Positions 1-8,851 of a stretch of DNA of 64,000 nt are shown here, piece after piece (positions within the stretch are counted from its first letter, which is position 1; each line of letters begins with the position of its first letter). The position numbers and the translations under genes are program-made. This DNA comes from an uncultured Lachnospiraceae bacterium (lineage in GTDB: Bacteria; Bacillota; Clostridia; Lachnospirales; Lachnospiraceae). The DNA is taken from the NCBI GenBank assembly GCA_947626945.1, contig CANQUC010000004.1, positions 24,252-88,251 on the forward strand. The letters run 5' to 3'. The notes beneath the pieces are model-generated. The model made no database searches and was not told where the DNA came from. It was given only the letters and a program-made list of their open reading frames with translations.

Positions 1-1
1 T

Positions 2-388
2 TATGAGACACCCGGCGGCACCATTCTCATGGAGGCCCATACCCAGCTGGAAGAGCTGATCCTTGACCGGGATACTCTTTCCTTAAAGAAAGAACTGTCC
101 AACAAATTTGCGAATCTGGTCTATGAGGGCAAATGGTTCACTCCTCTTCGGGAGGCGCTGCAGGCATTTGTCACCTCCACCCAGCAGCGGGTTACCGGAG
201 AAGTGAAGTTTAAGCTTTACAAAGGCAACATCATCAAAGCCGGCACCACTTCCCCCAACTCCCTGTACAGCGAATCCCTTGCAAGCTTTACCACAGGCGA
301 ACTGTACGACCATCATGACGCAGAGGGCTTCATCAACCTGTTTGGCCTTTCCATGAAGGTACGGGCCATGCTGGACGCCGACAAATAA
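2..388 (+). CDS. argG: argininosuccinate synthase, C-terminal part (5' end outside window)
   Basis: The reading frame is open from base 2 and runs into the window from the left, so only the last 128 residues are present. The residues YETPGGTIL before the first in-window ATG (base 29) continue the protein, so that ATG is not the start. The sequence matches the C-terminal oligomerisation region of argininosuccinate synthase, with a PGGTIL-x-AH motif and an [10 protein letters not shown] motif near the end. The enzyme joins citrulline and aspartate using ATP in arginine biosynthesis, in the cytoplasm. The ATP-binding N-terminal domain cannot be seen. A strong hairpin terminator follows 12 bases after the stop, so this is the last gene of its transcript. 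Confidence 0.93.
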   Translation, partial: YETPGGTILMEAHTQLEELILDRDTLSLKKELSNKFANLVYEGKWFTPLREALQAFVTSTQQRVTGEVKFKLYKGNIIKAGTTSPNSLYSESLASFTTGELYDHHDAEGFINLFGLSMKVRAMLDADK

Positions 389-400
389 TCAGATCATCAA

Positions 401-456
401 AAGGGCCTTTCCAAACAAAACGTGACCTGTTTGTTTGGAAAGGCTCTTATTTTTTC
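401..456. terminator. rho-independent terminator between convergent argG and addA
   Basis: A 19-base inverted repeat (401-419 with 430-448, one G:U-type mismatch) encloses a 10-base loop and is followed on the plus strand by a T run at 449-455. On the minus strand only a short T run follows, so it is strongest for argG but may serve addA as well. Its T run overlaps the addA stop codon. Confidence 0.9.
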
Positions 457-3400
457 ATGACCTGATCTGACAGGGGATCTCTTTTTCCAGCGCGAAAGAA
501 TAGATCAGCGCTTCCCTGACGGGCAGATCCGTCAGCTGCTTCAGGGCCCTTGCGTAATAGTCAAGCTGCACCTGATATCGCGAAAGCAGCCTGGCCGCTC
601 CGTCCTCTCGGGATACATGGTCTGTCTTATAATCTACGATCACCAGCTGCCCGTCCTCTGTAAAATATGCGTCTATGATTCCCTGGATCAGCAGCTGCTG
701 ATCTGCCGCCGCCTGGGGATATACTGTATTTGCGGGAATGCCGATGACAAAAGGCTGCTCCCGTCTGAGGGACCCGTCCAGGGCCGCCCTCTTCATCCGC
801 CGGCCGATTTCGGACTTCAGAAATGTCAGGATCTGCCCGCAGTCTATGGACGCCGCCTGGGGCGGGGACATGCGCCCCTCCTCCACCAGTCTGTTCAAAA
901 GCTCTTTCACATTTTCCAGGGTAGCTTCCATTTGATAATCCATACATTCCAGCAGCTTATGATAGGCCGTTCCTCTTTCCGCCGCTTTTTTCTCCGTAGT
1001 TGCCCCCGCAAATCTGGGGATCAGAGGTGACACAACAGGCGTCTGATACAGCAGGTCTGTTTCTTCCCACTGTTCTGATTCGCTGCCGGAACGCCTTTTC
1101 AATTCTGATACGGAAAGTTTATCTCCAAAATTCTGTCTTGGATAGGGATACCGGTAGTCCATCCGCTGTTTCAGCATGTTCCAGACACGGTCCCCCTCTT
1201 CCTCGTCCCGGGAATCTGGTTTCATCTCCATGGAAGTTTCTGACGTCCGGCTTGCGACCCCATCCCCGGTATTCTCCTCCTGCGCAGTTCCAAACAGTTC
1301 TTCTCTGGTATAGGACCGGCAGGCGATCAGCTTCTCATCTGTGCCCACGATCCTGCAAAGCCACTTCCAGACCCCGGTGGCGGATGCCAGTTCCTGTCTG
1401 GTCAGGGCTCCGGCCTCTCCTGTCCGGATCTGATCCGTTTCTTTATGTACCGCGGTCAGAATCAGTTTTTCTCTTGCCCTTGTCATGGCCACATACAGGA
1501 TGCGCATCTCCTCCGCCCGGTTTTCCAGGCGGTTCTGCCGCTTCAGAGCCTGTTTGAAGGGAGAGGCGAAGCGGACCCTGGTTTTCAGGTCAACGGCGTC
1601 TACTCCCATACCCCCCTCTCTGTGCAGCGCCAGAAGCTGCTTTTCGTCCTGATCGTTAAACTGCTTTCCAAGCCCAGCGGCAAACACAATGGGAAACTCC
1701 AGTCCCTTGCTCTTATGAACGGTCATGATCCGCACCGCGTTCATGGATTCCTGAAAAGCGGGAGCCTCTCCCACATCCATCTGATAACTGCGGATCTGCT
1801 CCACATACCGCAGAAAATGAAACAGTCCCCGATAGCTTGTAGCCTCAAAGGCAAGCGCCTGCTCCACCAGCATGTCCAGATTGGCCTGCCGTATGGCTCC
1901 CGCCGTCATGGCAGAGGCATAATCATAATATCCCGTCTCATCATAGATCTGCCACAGCAGCTCATGTATGGCTGTATCAGGCACCCGCCTGCGAAACTCT
2001 TCCAGCTGCCGGTAAAAGTTCTGCAGCCGCGTCCGGAGGCTTTCCTCGGTTCCGTACACAGCGTAGGCTCTCGCCCCATCGCAGAAGCTTTTTTCCGGAA
2101 ACGCCACGCGGATAGACGCCAGATCCCCTGAGGAAAAATTTCCTATGGGAGACGCCAGCACAGCCGCCAGAGGGATCTCCTGCCGTTCGTTATCCACCAG
2201 GGCAAGGTAATTTAAAATGGTCTGAATTTCTCTTGTATCGTAAAATCCCGCCAGAGATTCCGTATAGGCAGGGATTCCAAGCTCCATCAGCGTATTGACA
2301 AAGATCTCCGCCCACTGTCCCCGGCTTCTCAGCAGGATCACAATGTCTCTGTACCCGGCGGTTCTATAAGTACCGCCGTCCCGAATGAGAAGTCCCTTTT
2401 TTTCATCGGTCAGGGAAAAGATCCGGTCAGCGATCATCCGGGCTTCCCCCTCTATCAGATCTCTTCTGCCGCTTCCCTCCTCCATGATCTCCTCGGAAAA
2501 ATGCAGCACCTCTGTCTGATAGGCGGGATCGTCCTCGTTCTGATACTCTGCTCCCGGATAAAGGGCCGCCTCCTCATCGTAGGCAATGCCTCCCGTTTCC
2601 TGGCGCATCAAATGCCGGAATATGAGATTGACACTGTAAAGCACCTGTTTTCTGCTGCGGAAATTTTTCCGGAGGCTGATGACCTGGTTGGGGGATTTCT
2701 GCCTTGTATAGCTGTCCAGCTTGTCTGTAAACAGCTGGGGACATGCCTGCCGGAACCCGTAGATGCTCTGCTTCACGTCCCCTACCATAAACAGGTTTTT
2801 CCCCTTTTCCTCCTTTTTGGCAATGGCCGTCAGGATGCACTCCTGGAGCAGATTGCTGTCCTGATATTCATCGATCATGATCTGCTCAAAGTGCTCCCGG
2901 AACTTTTTTGCCACGTCTGTGGGCTGTCCGTCCTGATCTGTCAGCACTGCCAGGGCGGCATGCTCCAGATCGGAAAAATCCAGGATATTTTTTTCCTGTT
3001 TTTTTGCCGCAAACCGCCTGCGAAATTCCACCGTCAGACGGATCAGCTGCTGCGCGGCCGGTCTTGCCAGTTTCATCAGCTCCGGCAGCTTTTCCGGCGG
3101 GATCTGAAAATAATCTTCCCGGATCTGCCGAAAGGCCTCCCTTGCTTTTTTCACCAGGGCGGCAGCCTGTTCCTTTTTTTCCTGACTGCCCTCCGCCTTT
3201 CTGGGGGCTGTCAGGCGAAGCGTCTTTTTGGCCTGAAGGATTTTATACCACTGCTGCCAGTCCTGTTCAGACATCATGGCGGTCAGGACAGTTTCCTCCC
3301 CTTTCAGCGCCTCCAGATAATAGCCCGGTCCGTCCGGGTCTTCCATCAGCGTCCGGGCCTGACGCAGGTCTTCCCTGATTTCCTCCAGAATCCCGGATAC

Positions 3401-4057
3401 CTGTTCCGTCAGAAACCCTCCCGGCTTTGACTGCTGCAGCCCGGAAAGCGTTTCCGCCTCATAAATCCCGCCGCACCCGGACAGCCACGCTTCCGGATCC
3501 GGATGGCTCTCCGCATATTCGGAAAGGGTCAGAAGCAGCTCTTCCATATGATCGTCGTTTCTCCCGGAGGCAAAATATTCCACAAACTGCAGGAATTCCG
3601 GATCTTCCTCTTCAAAGGCCTCCTCCAGAAGCTCTTTCAGCACCTCTTCCTTCATCAGGCGCAGTTCTCCCTCTTCCGCCACCCGAAAACCCGGATCCAG
3701 ATCGATCCGGTAAAAATAATTGCGGAGCACATAAGCGCAGAAACTGTCAATGGTACAGATCTGGGCGTGATGCAGCAAAGTCATCTGCTTTTGCAGATGG
3801 CTGTTGTCCGGATCCGCCGCAAGACGCTCTTCCAGCGCAAGTCCGATCCGCTCCCGCATCTGGGCAGCGGCCGCTTTTGTAAAAGTTACCACCAGCATCC
3901 GGTCAATATCCACCGGATGAGCCTCATCGGTTACAAGGTTCAGGATCCGCTCCACAAGCACCGCCGTTTTTCCTGCGCCTGCCGCCGCGGAAACAAGCAG
4001 ATTGCCGTTTCGCGCCAGGATCACCTGCCGCTGTCTGTCTGTCCATTGTTCCGGCAT
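455..4057 (-). CDS. addA: ATP-dependent helicase/nuclease subunit A (AddA)
   Basis: This is the helicase-nuclease subunit of the AddAB complex, the Firmicutes counterpart of RecBCD, which resects double-strand breaks for RecA loading. At 1200 residues it has the usual family length. A UvrD-type Walker A (AAAGAGKT) lies at about residues 24-31, a Walker B DEYQD at 396-400, and the RecB-type nuclease motif VDYKTD near residue 1141, preceded by the conserved AYHKLLE histidine segment. All motifs appear intact. The ATG lies inside the end of addB (37-base overlap), which fits the usual addB-addA order and translational coupling. The gene is the distal end of a long minus-strand run that begins with glycosidase genes. 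Confidence 0.97.
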   Translation of the reverse strand: MPEQWTDRQRQVILARNGNLLVSAAAGAGKTAVLVERILNLVTDEAHPVDIDRMLVVTFTKAAAAQMRERIGLALEERLAADPDNSHLQKQMTLLHHAQICTIDSFCAYVLRNYFYRIDLDPGFRVAEEGELRLMKEEVLKELLEEAFEEEDPEFLQFVEYFASGRNDDHMEELLLTLSEYAESHPDPEAWLSGCGGIYEAETLSGLQQSKPGGFLTEQVSGILEEIREDLRQARTLMEDPDGPGYYLEALKGEETVLTAMMSEQDWQQWYKILQAKKTLRLTAPRKAEGSQEKKEQAAALVKKAREAFRQIREDYFQIPPEKLPELMKLARPAAQQLIRLTVEFRRRFAAKKQEKNILDFSDLEHAALAVLTDQDGQPTDVAKKFREHFEQIMIDEYQDSNLLQECILTAIAKKEEKGKNLFMVGDVKQSIYGFRQACPQLFTDKLDSYTRQKSPNQVISLRKNFRSRKQVLYSVNLIFRHLMRQETGGIAYDEEAALYPGAEYQNEDDPAYQTEVLHFSEEIMEEGSGRRDLIEGEARMIADRIFSLTDEKKGLLIRDGGTYRTAGYRDIVILLRSRGQWAEIFVNTLMELGIPAYTESLAGFYDTREIQTILNYLALVDNERQEIPLAAVLASPIGNFSSGDLASIRVAFPEKSFCDGARAYAVYGTEESLRTRLQNFYRQLEEFRRRVPDTAIHELLWQIYDETGYYDYASAMTAGAIRQANLDMLVEQALAFEATSYRGLFHFLRYVEQIRSYQMDVGEAPAFQESMNAVRIMTVHKSKGLEFPIVFAAGLGKQFNDQDEKQLLALHREGGMGVDAVDLKTRVRFASPFKQALKRQNRLENRAEEMRILYVAMTRAREKLILTAVHKETDQIRTGEAGALTRQELASATGVWKWLCRIVGTDEKLIACRSYTREELFGTAQEENTGDGVASRTSETSMEMKPDSRDEEEGDRVWNMLKQRMDYRYPYPRQNFGDKLSVSELKRRSGSESEQWEETDLLYQTPVVSPLIPRFAGATTEKKAAERGTAYHKLLECMDYQMEATLENVKELLNRLVEEGRMSPPQAASIDCGQILTFLKSEIGRRMKRAALDGSLRREQPFVIGIPANTVYPQAAADQQLLIQGIIDAYFTEDGQLVIVDYKTDHVSREDGAARLLSRYQVQLDYYARALKQLTDLPVREALIYSFALEKEIPCQIRS

Positions 4058-7000
4058 ACCGAACCCTCCATTCTCTCCCAGATCTTTTCCGCGTCCAGCT
4101 TCTGCAGACTGCGGTAATCGTAGCAGGAAAGTTTTCTGTCAAATCCGCAGACACCGCCGTAGGAGCAGTACCGGCAGTTGGTCTCCTGCTCCAGCCGGTA
4201 AGGGGACACCGCCGTTTCTCCCGACAGGATCCGTTCTCCCAGCTTTTTTAAGACGCTGTCGCTGTAATCCATCATAAGCCGCATCTGCTCTGTGGTGGCG
4301 GCCTTGGTGCCGGTTTTTGCCAGGGAACCGTCCTGGCGGAAAGAAACCGGAATCACCGAGGAGGTTTTCGCCCCGCTGCCATCCATCTTTTGAATGATCT
4401 GCCCGTCTCCGTTTACATAGCCGTCCAGCCGCAGTTTTTTCAGCATCCGCTCCCGCAGCAGAGCATCCGGTTCCTCATGGCCGTCACTTTCCTGAAAATA
4501 AGCGGGATCCTGATCCAAAAGGGGATCTTCCAGCCGGTAATAAAAAATGCCGGCGGGAATGATCTGTTTTTCCGGATGCTTTCTTGTTTCCAGAGCCATG
4601 GCTGCCTGCAGATATACCACAAGCTGCAGCTGCAGGCCGTGATAAAACTTCAGCAGGGAAAATTCCTGGCGCCCGCTTTTATAGTCGATGATCCGCAGAT
4701 AACGGCAGGATCCCTCATCCAGCACATCCATGCGGTCAATCCGGCCGGACAGCTCCATCGTCTGTTCCCCCTGAAAAAGGGAAATGGGGTAGATGCCTCC
4801 CGCGCCGGAAAAATCCAGTTCAAAATTGGCGGTGGCAAACTGACCCCTGCGAAGCTGCACGCCAAGAGCCCACACGGTCCGGCGCAAAAGCCGCTTCATC
4901 CGCTTTACATGATACCGTCCCCTTGCGGAGGACACAAGCCGTTCGCCTCCCATGGTGGCAAGGCTTTCCTCCAGACACTGATCGGCCAGCTCGCCCTGCC
5001 GTTCTCCCAGCTCATCCGCCATAGACAGTCCCTGAGCGGACAGCTTATTTGCGTATCGCTCCAGAGCCTCATGAAACAGATTGCCGTTGTCCACCGGAGT
5101 AAACTGATGCAGCTGCCGTTCCTGCAGCCTCAGGCCGTACCGCAGAAAATGGGCGTAAGGACATCCGGAAAATGTTTCCAGCCTGGTCACGCTTACATGG
5201 CTCAGCCCGTCATAAAGGGCTTTCGCAAGATTCTTTCCGATCCCTTCCGTTTCTCCCGAAAATCCGTGGGCTTCCTGCATCCTGCGGATGTCTTTCCTAA
5301 AATCCCCATCGGTCCTCGTCCTCCAAAACAGCTGCTGCCAGAGAGAATCTGTCTCCCCCTCCCGCAGGGTTTCTCTCAGATAAGAGAGCAGTTCCCCTTT
5401 TGTCTCCAGTGAAAATACAGGAGTCCGCTCAGAAAGCCGCTCCACCTTCAGGTTTGGAAACAGCCTGCAGATCGTCTGGATCAGGTAGGAGGGCTTAAGC
5501 TCCTCCCCCGCCGCGGTGCCGCTGCTGCAGCACAGATACAGCTTTTCTGACGCTTTGGTCAGAAGCAGATATAAATAAAATCTCTGAATAAAGAAGCTGT
5601 CCCGGCTGTCAGGGGCAAGCTCGATGTCTGCCTTCTTCAGATCTTCTCTTTCCAGTTCCGACAAAACGCTGCCGGCGTTTTGCGCTTTGGGCACGATCCC
5701 GTCGTTTAACCCCACAAAAAACAGCACGGATATATCCGTCAGCCGGGTGCGCTCAATGTCGCCGGCCACAACATAATCCGTTCCCGGAGGCAGCAGCCCG
5801 ATCCTTGGCGCGGACAGTCCGGCCTCCAGAATCTCCGTATATTCCCGGATCCCCATGGGCTCCTCCCCCAGAAGATCCACATACTGGTCAAGCAGGTTCA
5901 TGATCACCTGATAAACCTGTCCGTATTCCTTTGCCCTGGCAGGCTGCCCCTCCGCTTCAAAAGCCGCGCGCTTCTGTTCCAGCTGACGCTGCAGACCTTT
6001 GCCTGCCAGAAACTCATAAAGGGCTATGGTCTTTTCCCTTACGGTGGTGTCTTTTTTCTCACACACCTCCGCAAAGGCAGCGATCTCCTCCACAAAACGG
6101 CCGCGAACCTCATTGATCAGGGCAAGCTCCTCCGGCGTCATGCCGTCGCAGGTGCGCACCCATACCTGCCGCCATATAGACAGTCCCCGAATGCCAAAGG
6201 CAAGGACATAATTTTCCAGCCGGTCCACCGTCTCCGCGGGAACCTTTGCCAGACCGCAGCGGAAATAGCGAAATACACTTTCATAAGAAAATCTCTGGGC
6301 CACCATCTGCAGCAGCGCCCGGATCATCTCAATCATGGGATTCATCAGAAGCGGCGCCGTATTGTCCAGGAAATACGGAATCTCATACCGGGGAAAGATC
6401 CGTTCCAGATAGCTTCCGTATTTTGGAATGTCCCCGCAGACCACAGCGATCTGCCCGTAACGGTAGCCCTCCTCACGGACAAGCCTGCGGATCTCCCTGG
6501 CGACAAAAGCAAGCTCCGCCGCGGGATTTTTGGCTTCCGTCAGACGGATCTGTCCGGCGGCGTCCTCCTTTGTATAAGCCTTTCCCCGGGGCCGGAACAG
6601 ATTTTTCTCCAGGTGGGAAAGGGCCGGCGCGTTTTTCAGGCGGCTTTTTTCTTTTGCCTCCAACCAGACAGCAGGCTCCACCGGAATCCGTTCCTCCCGG
6701 GCAATCCTCTGAAGATTTTCCGCGGTTTTGGCGCTGAGGGCAAACAGCTCCTGCTCCGGCAGACGGCCTCTGCCTGCCGAATCCCTGTCCATGGTCACCG
6801 CCGCCATCACCTTTTTCGCCAGACACATCAGATGGTGGAGCAGGCTGTTCTGCAGGGGGGTAAAGCCGGTAAACCCGTCCAGAACAATGACGCTGTCTTT
6901 CACCAGCTCTGACCGGTCAATGACATGGCACAGCGCCGACAGCAGCTGCTCGGAGGTAATGAACCGCTCTTCCAGATACTGAAAAAAGCCGTCGTACAGA

Positions 7001-7479
7001 ATCCGCAGATCCTCCAGTTTTTCCCGCAGTCCTGCATGGTCTGTATGATCGGCCAGTTTTTCCAGCTGTCCGGGCTCCACCCGGTACTGGATCAGTTCCG
7101 ACAAAATGGATTTCAGTTCCCGGATCGTGCCCTGCTTTTTGATGCTGCCCTTTAAAACGGTCAGCTGGTCCTTTTTGTTTTCCGCCACCTTGCGAAGCAC
7201 CAGCATTTTTCCGGTCTCATCCAATACCGGCACGGCAGCCCCTCCTACCTGGTCAAATACCCGGTAGGCCAGTCTTTGAAAGCTTAACACGTCAATATTT
7301 AAAATACCGGATCTGGGATGCCTGCGGACAAATTCTTTCTGGGTCTGCATGGTAAACTGCTCCGGCACGATAAACAGATATTTTGTATCGGGATGGGCTT
7401 CTGCCTGGGAAATCACCTGCTGGTACAGATAGGTGGATTTCCCCGCGCCGCTGGTCCCGATGATCAGCTGTAAAGACAT
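4021..7479 (-). CDS. addB: ATP-dependent helicase/nuclease subunit B (AddB)
   Basis: This is the partner of AddA. It has a UvrD-like Walker A (GTSGAGKST, residues 8-16), a C-terminal RecB-type nuclease motif (IIDYKSGR) and the cysteines that hold the 4Fe-4S cluster in this family: one in FSGCPYAHFL and three in CRYCSYGGVC (about residues 1102, 1105 and 1111). The length of 1152 residues is normal. In the family AddB helps recognise Chi and cuts the 5' strand. The start is supported by an AAGGTG site 5 bases before the ATG. It follows the DUF2156 gene by 4 bases and overlaps addA. Confidence 0.97.
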   Translation of the reverse strand: MSLQLIIGTSGAGKSTYLYQQVISQAEAHPDTKYLFIVPEQFTMQTQKEFVRRHPRSGILNIDVLSFQRLAYRVFDQVGGAAVPVLDETGKMLVLRKVAENKKDQLTVLKGSIKKQGTIRELKSILSELIQYRVEPGQLEKLADHTDHAGLREKLEDLRILYDGFFQYLEERFITSEQLLSALCHVIDRSELVKDSVIVLDGFTGFTPLQNSLLHHLMCLAKKVMAAVTMDRDSAGRGRLPEQELFALSAKTAENLQRIAREERIPVEPAVWLEAKEKSRLKNAPALSHLEKNLFRPRGKAYTKEDAAGQIRLTEAKNPAAELAFVAREIRRLVREEGYRYGQIAVVCGDIPKYGSYLERIFPRYEIPYFLDNTAPLLMNPMIEMIRALLQMVAQRFSYESVFRYFRCGLAKVPAETVDRLENYVLAFGIRGLSIWRQVWVRTCDGMTPEELALINEVRGRFVEEIAAFAEVCEKKDTTVREKTIALYEFLAGKGLQRQLEQKRAAFEAEGQPARAKEYGQVYQVIMNLLDQYVDLLGEEPMGIREYTEILEAGLSAPRIGLLPPGTDYVVAGDIERTRLTDISVLFFVGLNDGIVPKAQNAGSVLSELEREDLKKADIELAPDSRDSFFIQRFYLYLLLTKASEKLYLCCSSGTAAGEELKPSYLIQTICRLFPNLKVERLSERTPVFSLETKGELLSYLRETLREGETDSLWQQLFWRTRTDGDFRKDIRRMQEAHGFSGETEGIGKNLAKALYDGLSHVSVTRLETFSGCPYAHFLRYGLRLQERQLHQFTPVDNGNLFHEALERYANKLSAQGLSMADELGERQGELADQCLEESLATMGGERLVSSARGRYHVKRMKRLLRRTVWALGVQLRRGQFATANFELDFSGAGGIYPISLFQGEQTMELSGRIDRMDVLDEGSCRYLRIIDYKSGRQEFSLLKFYHGLQLQLVVYLQAAMALETRKHPEKQIIPAGIFYYRLEDPLLDQDPAYFQESDGHEEPDALLRERMLKKLRLDGYVNGDGQIIQKMDGSGAKTSSVIPVSFRQDGSLAKTGTKAATTEQMRLMMDYSDSVLKKLGERILSGETAVSPYRLEQETNCRYCSYGGVCGFDRKLSCYDYRSLQKLDAEKIWERMEGSVCRNNGQTDSGR

Positions 7480-7483
7480 GGTT

Positions 7484-8383
7484 TCACCTTTTTTCTGTTA
7501 CAAAACCTTTTTCTACCAAAAACGCCGGCTTGTAGGACAGTTTCGCCATCCTGAGCCCTTCCTGGCCGGAATCGTCCTCCCGGTTAATATACCTGTAGCC
7601 GGCGGCCTGATGAAGGGCAAACTGCTGGTTGATCATGGGATAAGCCCCCGGCACCTCTCCAAAGGCCTTTTCAATGTGCACCACATAGGTGTCTTTGGTC
7701 ACCGGCTCGCCAATGGAAAAGGCCACCACCTTTCCGTCCACCCGCAAAAGGCCACCGGAAAGGTCAAGCTCTCTGATCAGGCGAAGGGCGTTGAGGGCAA
7801 CGCACATCTCCGCGTTTTTTTCCTCGTCGTCATCGCAGCCGTTTTCCCGGCGCCAGACCTCGCCCATCTGAAAACATTCCTCCAGATTGTCTTCTCCAAT
7901 GGCCTCGTAGCTCCAGCGGCCCTCATAATCTTTCAGGAAACGGTTGATATGGTTGCGCTTGCTGTGAAGCTTTTTTCCTGCCAGCGTCCGCAGCTTTTCT
8001 CCCTCATAAACATAATCCGCCATGTCTCTGTCATAGGAAATGACAAGCTCTCCCGGAAACCACTGTTCCAGCAGCGCGAACTGTTCCGGCGTCACGCAGG
8101 CCATCTGAAAGGGTTCCCGTTCCTCCAGGCACAGAGAGCGGATCTTCTCCACCGCCTCTTTCAGGCCCTGTTTCCCCAGAGGGAAACAGTAGCAGGCCGG
8201 TCTTCTGTTGGCAGACCGGTAAATGAGGCAGTCATTGAAAATGGCATATTCCATAGGATACTCTCTGGACCAGAGGTACAGATTGGCAAATGTCTGTTCA
8301 CAGCTTCTGCTTTCATTGTACTGCAGGTATTGGTCTAAAAGAGGCTTGTCTTCCAACGTAATTTTCTGAAATGTAATCTCCAT
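7484..8383 (-). CDS. DUF2156 (phosphatidylglycerol lysyltransferase C-terminal-like) protein
   Basis: The 299-residue protein resembles the DUF2156 / LPG_synthase_C family, which has two tandem GNAT-like acyltransferase folds. Visible family features are the N-terminal TFANLYLW segment, LHSKRNHINRFLK, and a C-terminal region with a GAYPMINQQFA motif. It has no transmembrane part, unlike MprF. Relatives are thought to move aminoacyl or acyl groups, but the substrate is not known. It sits 35 bases after the lipoprotein gene and 4 bases before addB. No good ribosome site is seen close to its ATG (a GGAAAG lies about 17 bases away), so it may depend on coupling. Confidence 0.8.
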   Translation of the reverse strand: MEITFQKITLEDKPLLDQYLQYNESRSCEQTFANLYLWSREYPMEYAIFNDCLIYRSANRRPACYCFPLGKQGLKEAVEKIRSLCLEEREPFQMACVTPEQFALLEQWFPGELVISYDRDMADYVYEGEKLRTLAGKKLHSKRNHINRFLKDYEGRWSYEAIGEDNLEECFQMGEVWRRENGCDDDEEKNAEMCVALNALRLIRELDLSGGLLRVDGKVVAFSIGEPVTKDTYVVHIEKAFGEVPGAYPMINQQFALHQAAGYRYINREDDSGQEGLRMAKLSYKPAFLVEKGFVTEKR

Positions 8384-8418
8384 ATGCAGCTTTTGCTTCT
8401 TTCCGCGCTGATGGGCTG

Positions 8419-8832
8419 TTACTGGGCGTAAAAGCTCAACAGCTTCATATCTTTGTCAAAGGTAAGCGTGTAGTTGATCTCCGCTTTTTCGTATCCCGCC
8501 GTCACCAAAATGACCGCAAGCTGTTCTTCCTGATTGTCCGGATTGGCCTTTCCAATGACGCTTTCCTTGCCAAAGGCCACAAAGTTTCCGCTGCCGCTCA
8601 ACAGTTCCAGCACCTGTTCCTCCATGTTTTCCATGGGGTATTTTTTCAGATAATCCTCCCGCATCAGCGGAGTCAGCACTTCCGTGGTGCCTTTTACATG
8701 AATGTCCGTGATGATCCTCTCTGCCGTGTCTATGATCTGTTGCCTGTCAAACCCTTCCGCCAGTTTGTTTCCGCATCCGGTAAACAGCAGGCAAAGCAGC
8801 AGGGGAACAATCAGTTTTTTGATCTTATTCAT
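8419..8832 (-). CDS. small lipoprotein of unknown function
   Basis: The 137-residue protein begins with MNKIKK, a hydrophobic stretch and the lipobox LFTGC, so it should be exported and lipid-anchored. I chose the ATG at 8832 over one at 8859 because an AGAGGG site lies 5 bases before it and because lysines then precede the hydrophobic stretch directly. The mature part (AERIITDIHVKGTTEVL, then a beta-rich C terminus with YTLTFD) resembles small DUF3887-type domains found in Firmicutes lipoproteins, but I am not sure of the family. It follows the GH106-like gene with 19 bases between. No catalytic residues can be named. Confidence 0.75.
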   Translation of the reverse strand: MNKIKKLIVPLLLCLLFTGCGNKLAEGFDRQQIIDTAERIITDIHVKGTTEVLTPLMREDYLKKYPMENMEEQVLELLSGSGNFVAFGKESVIGKANPDNQEEQLAVILVTAGYEKAEINYTLTFDKDMKLLSFYAQ

Positions 8833-8851
8833 CAGATCCCTCTTTTCTTTT

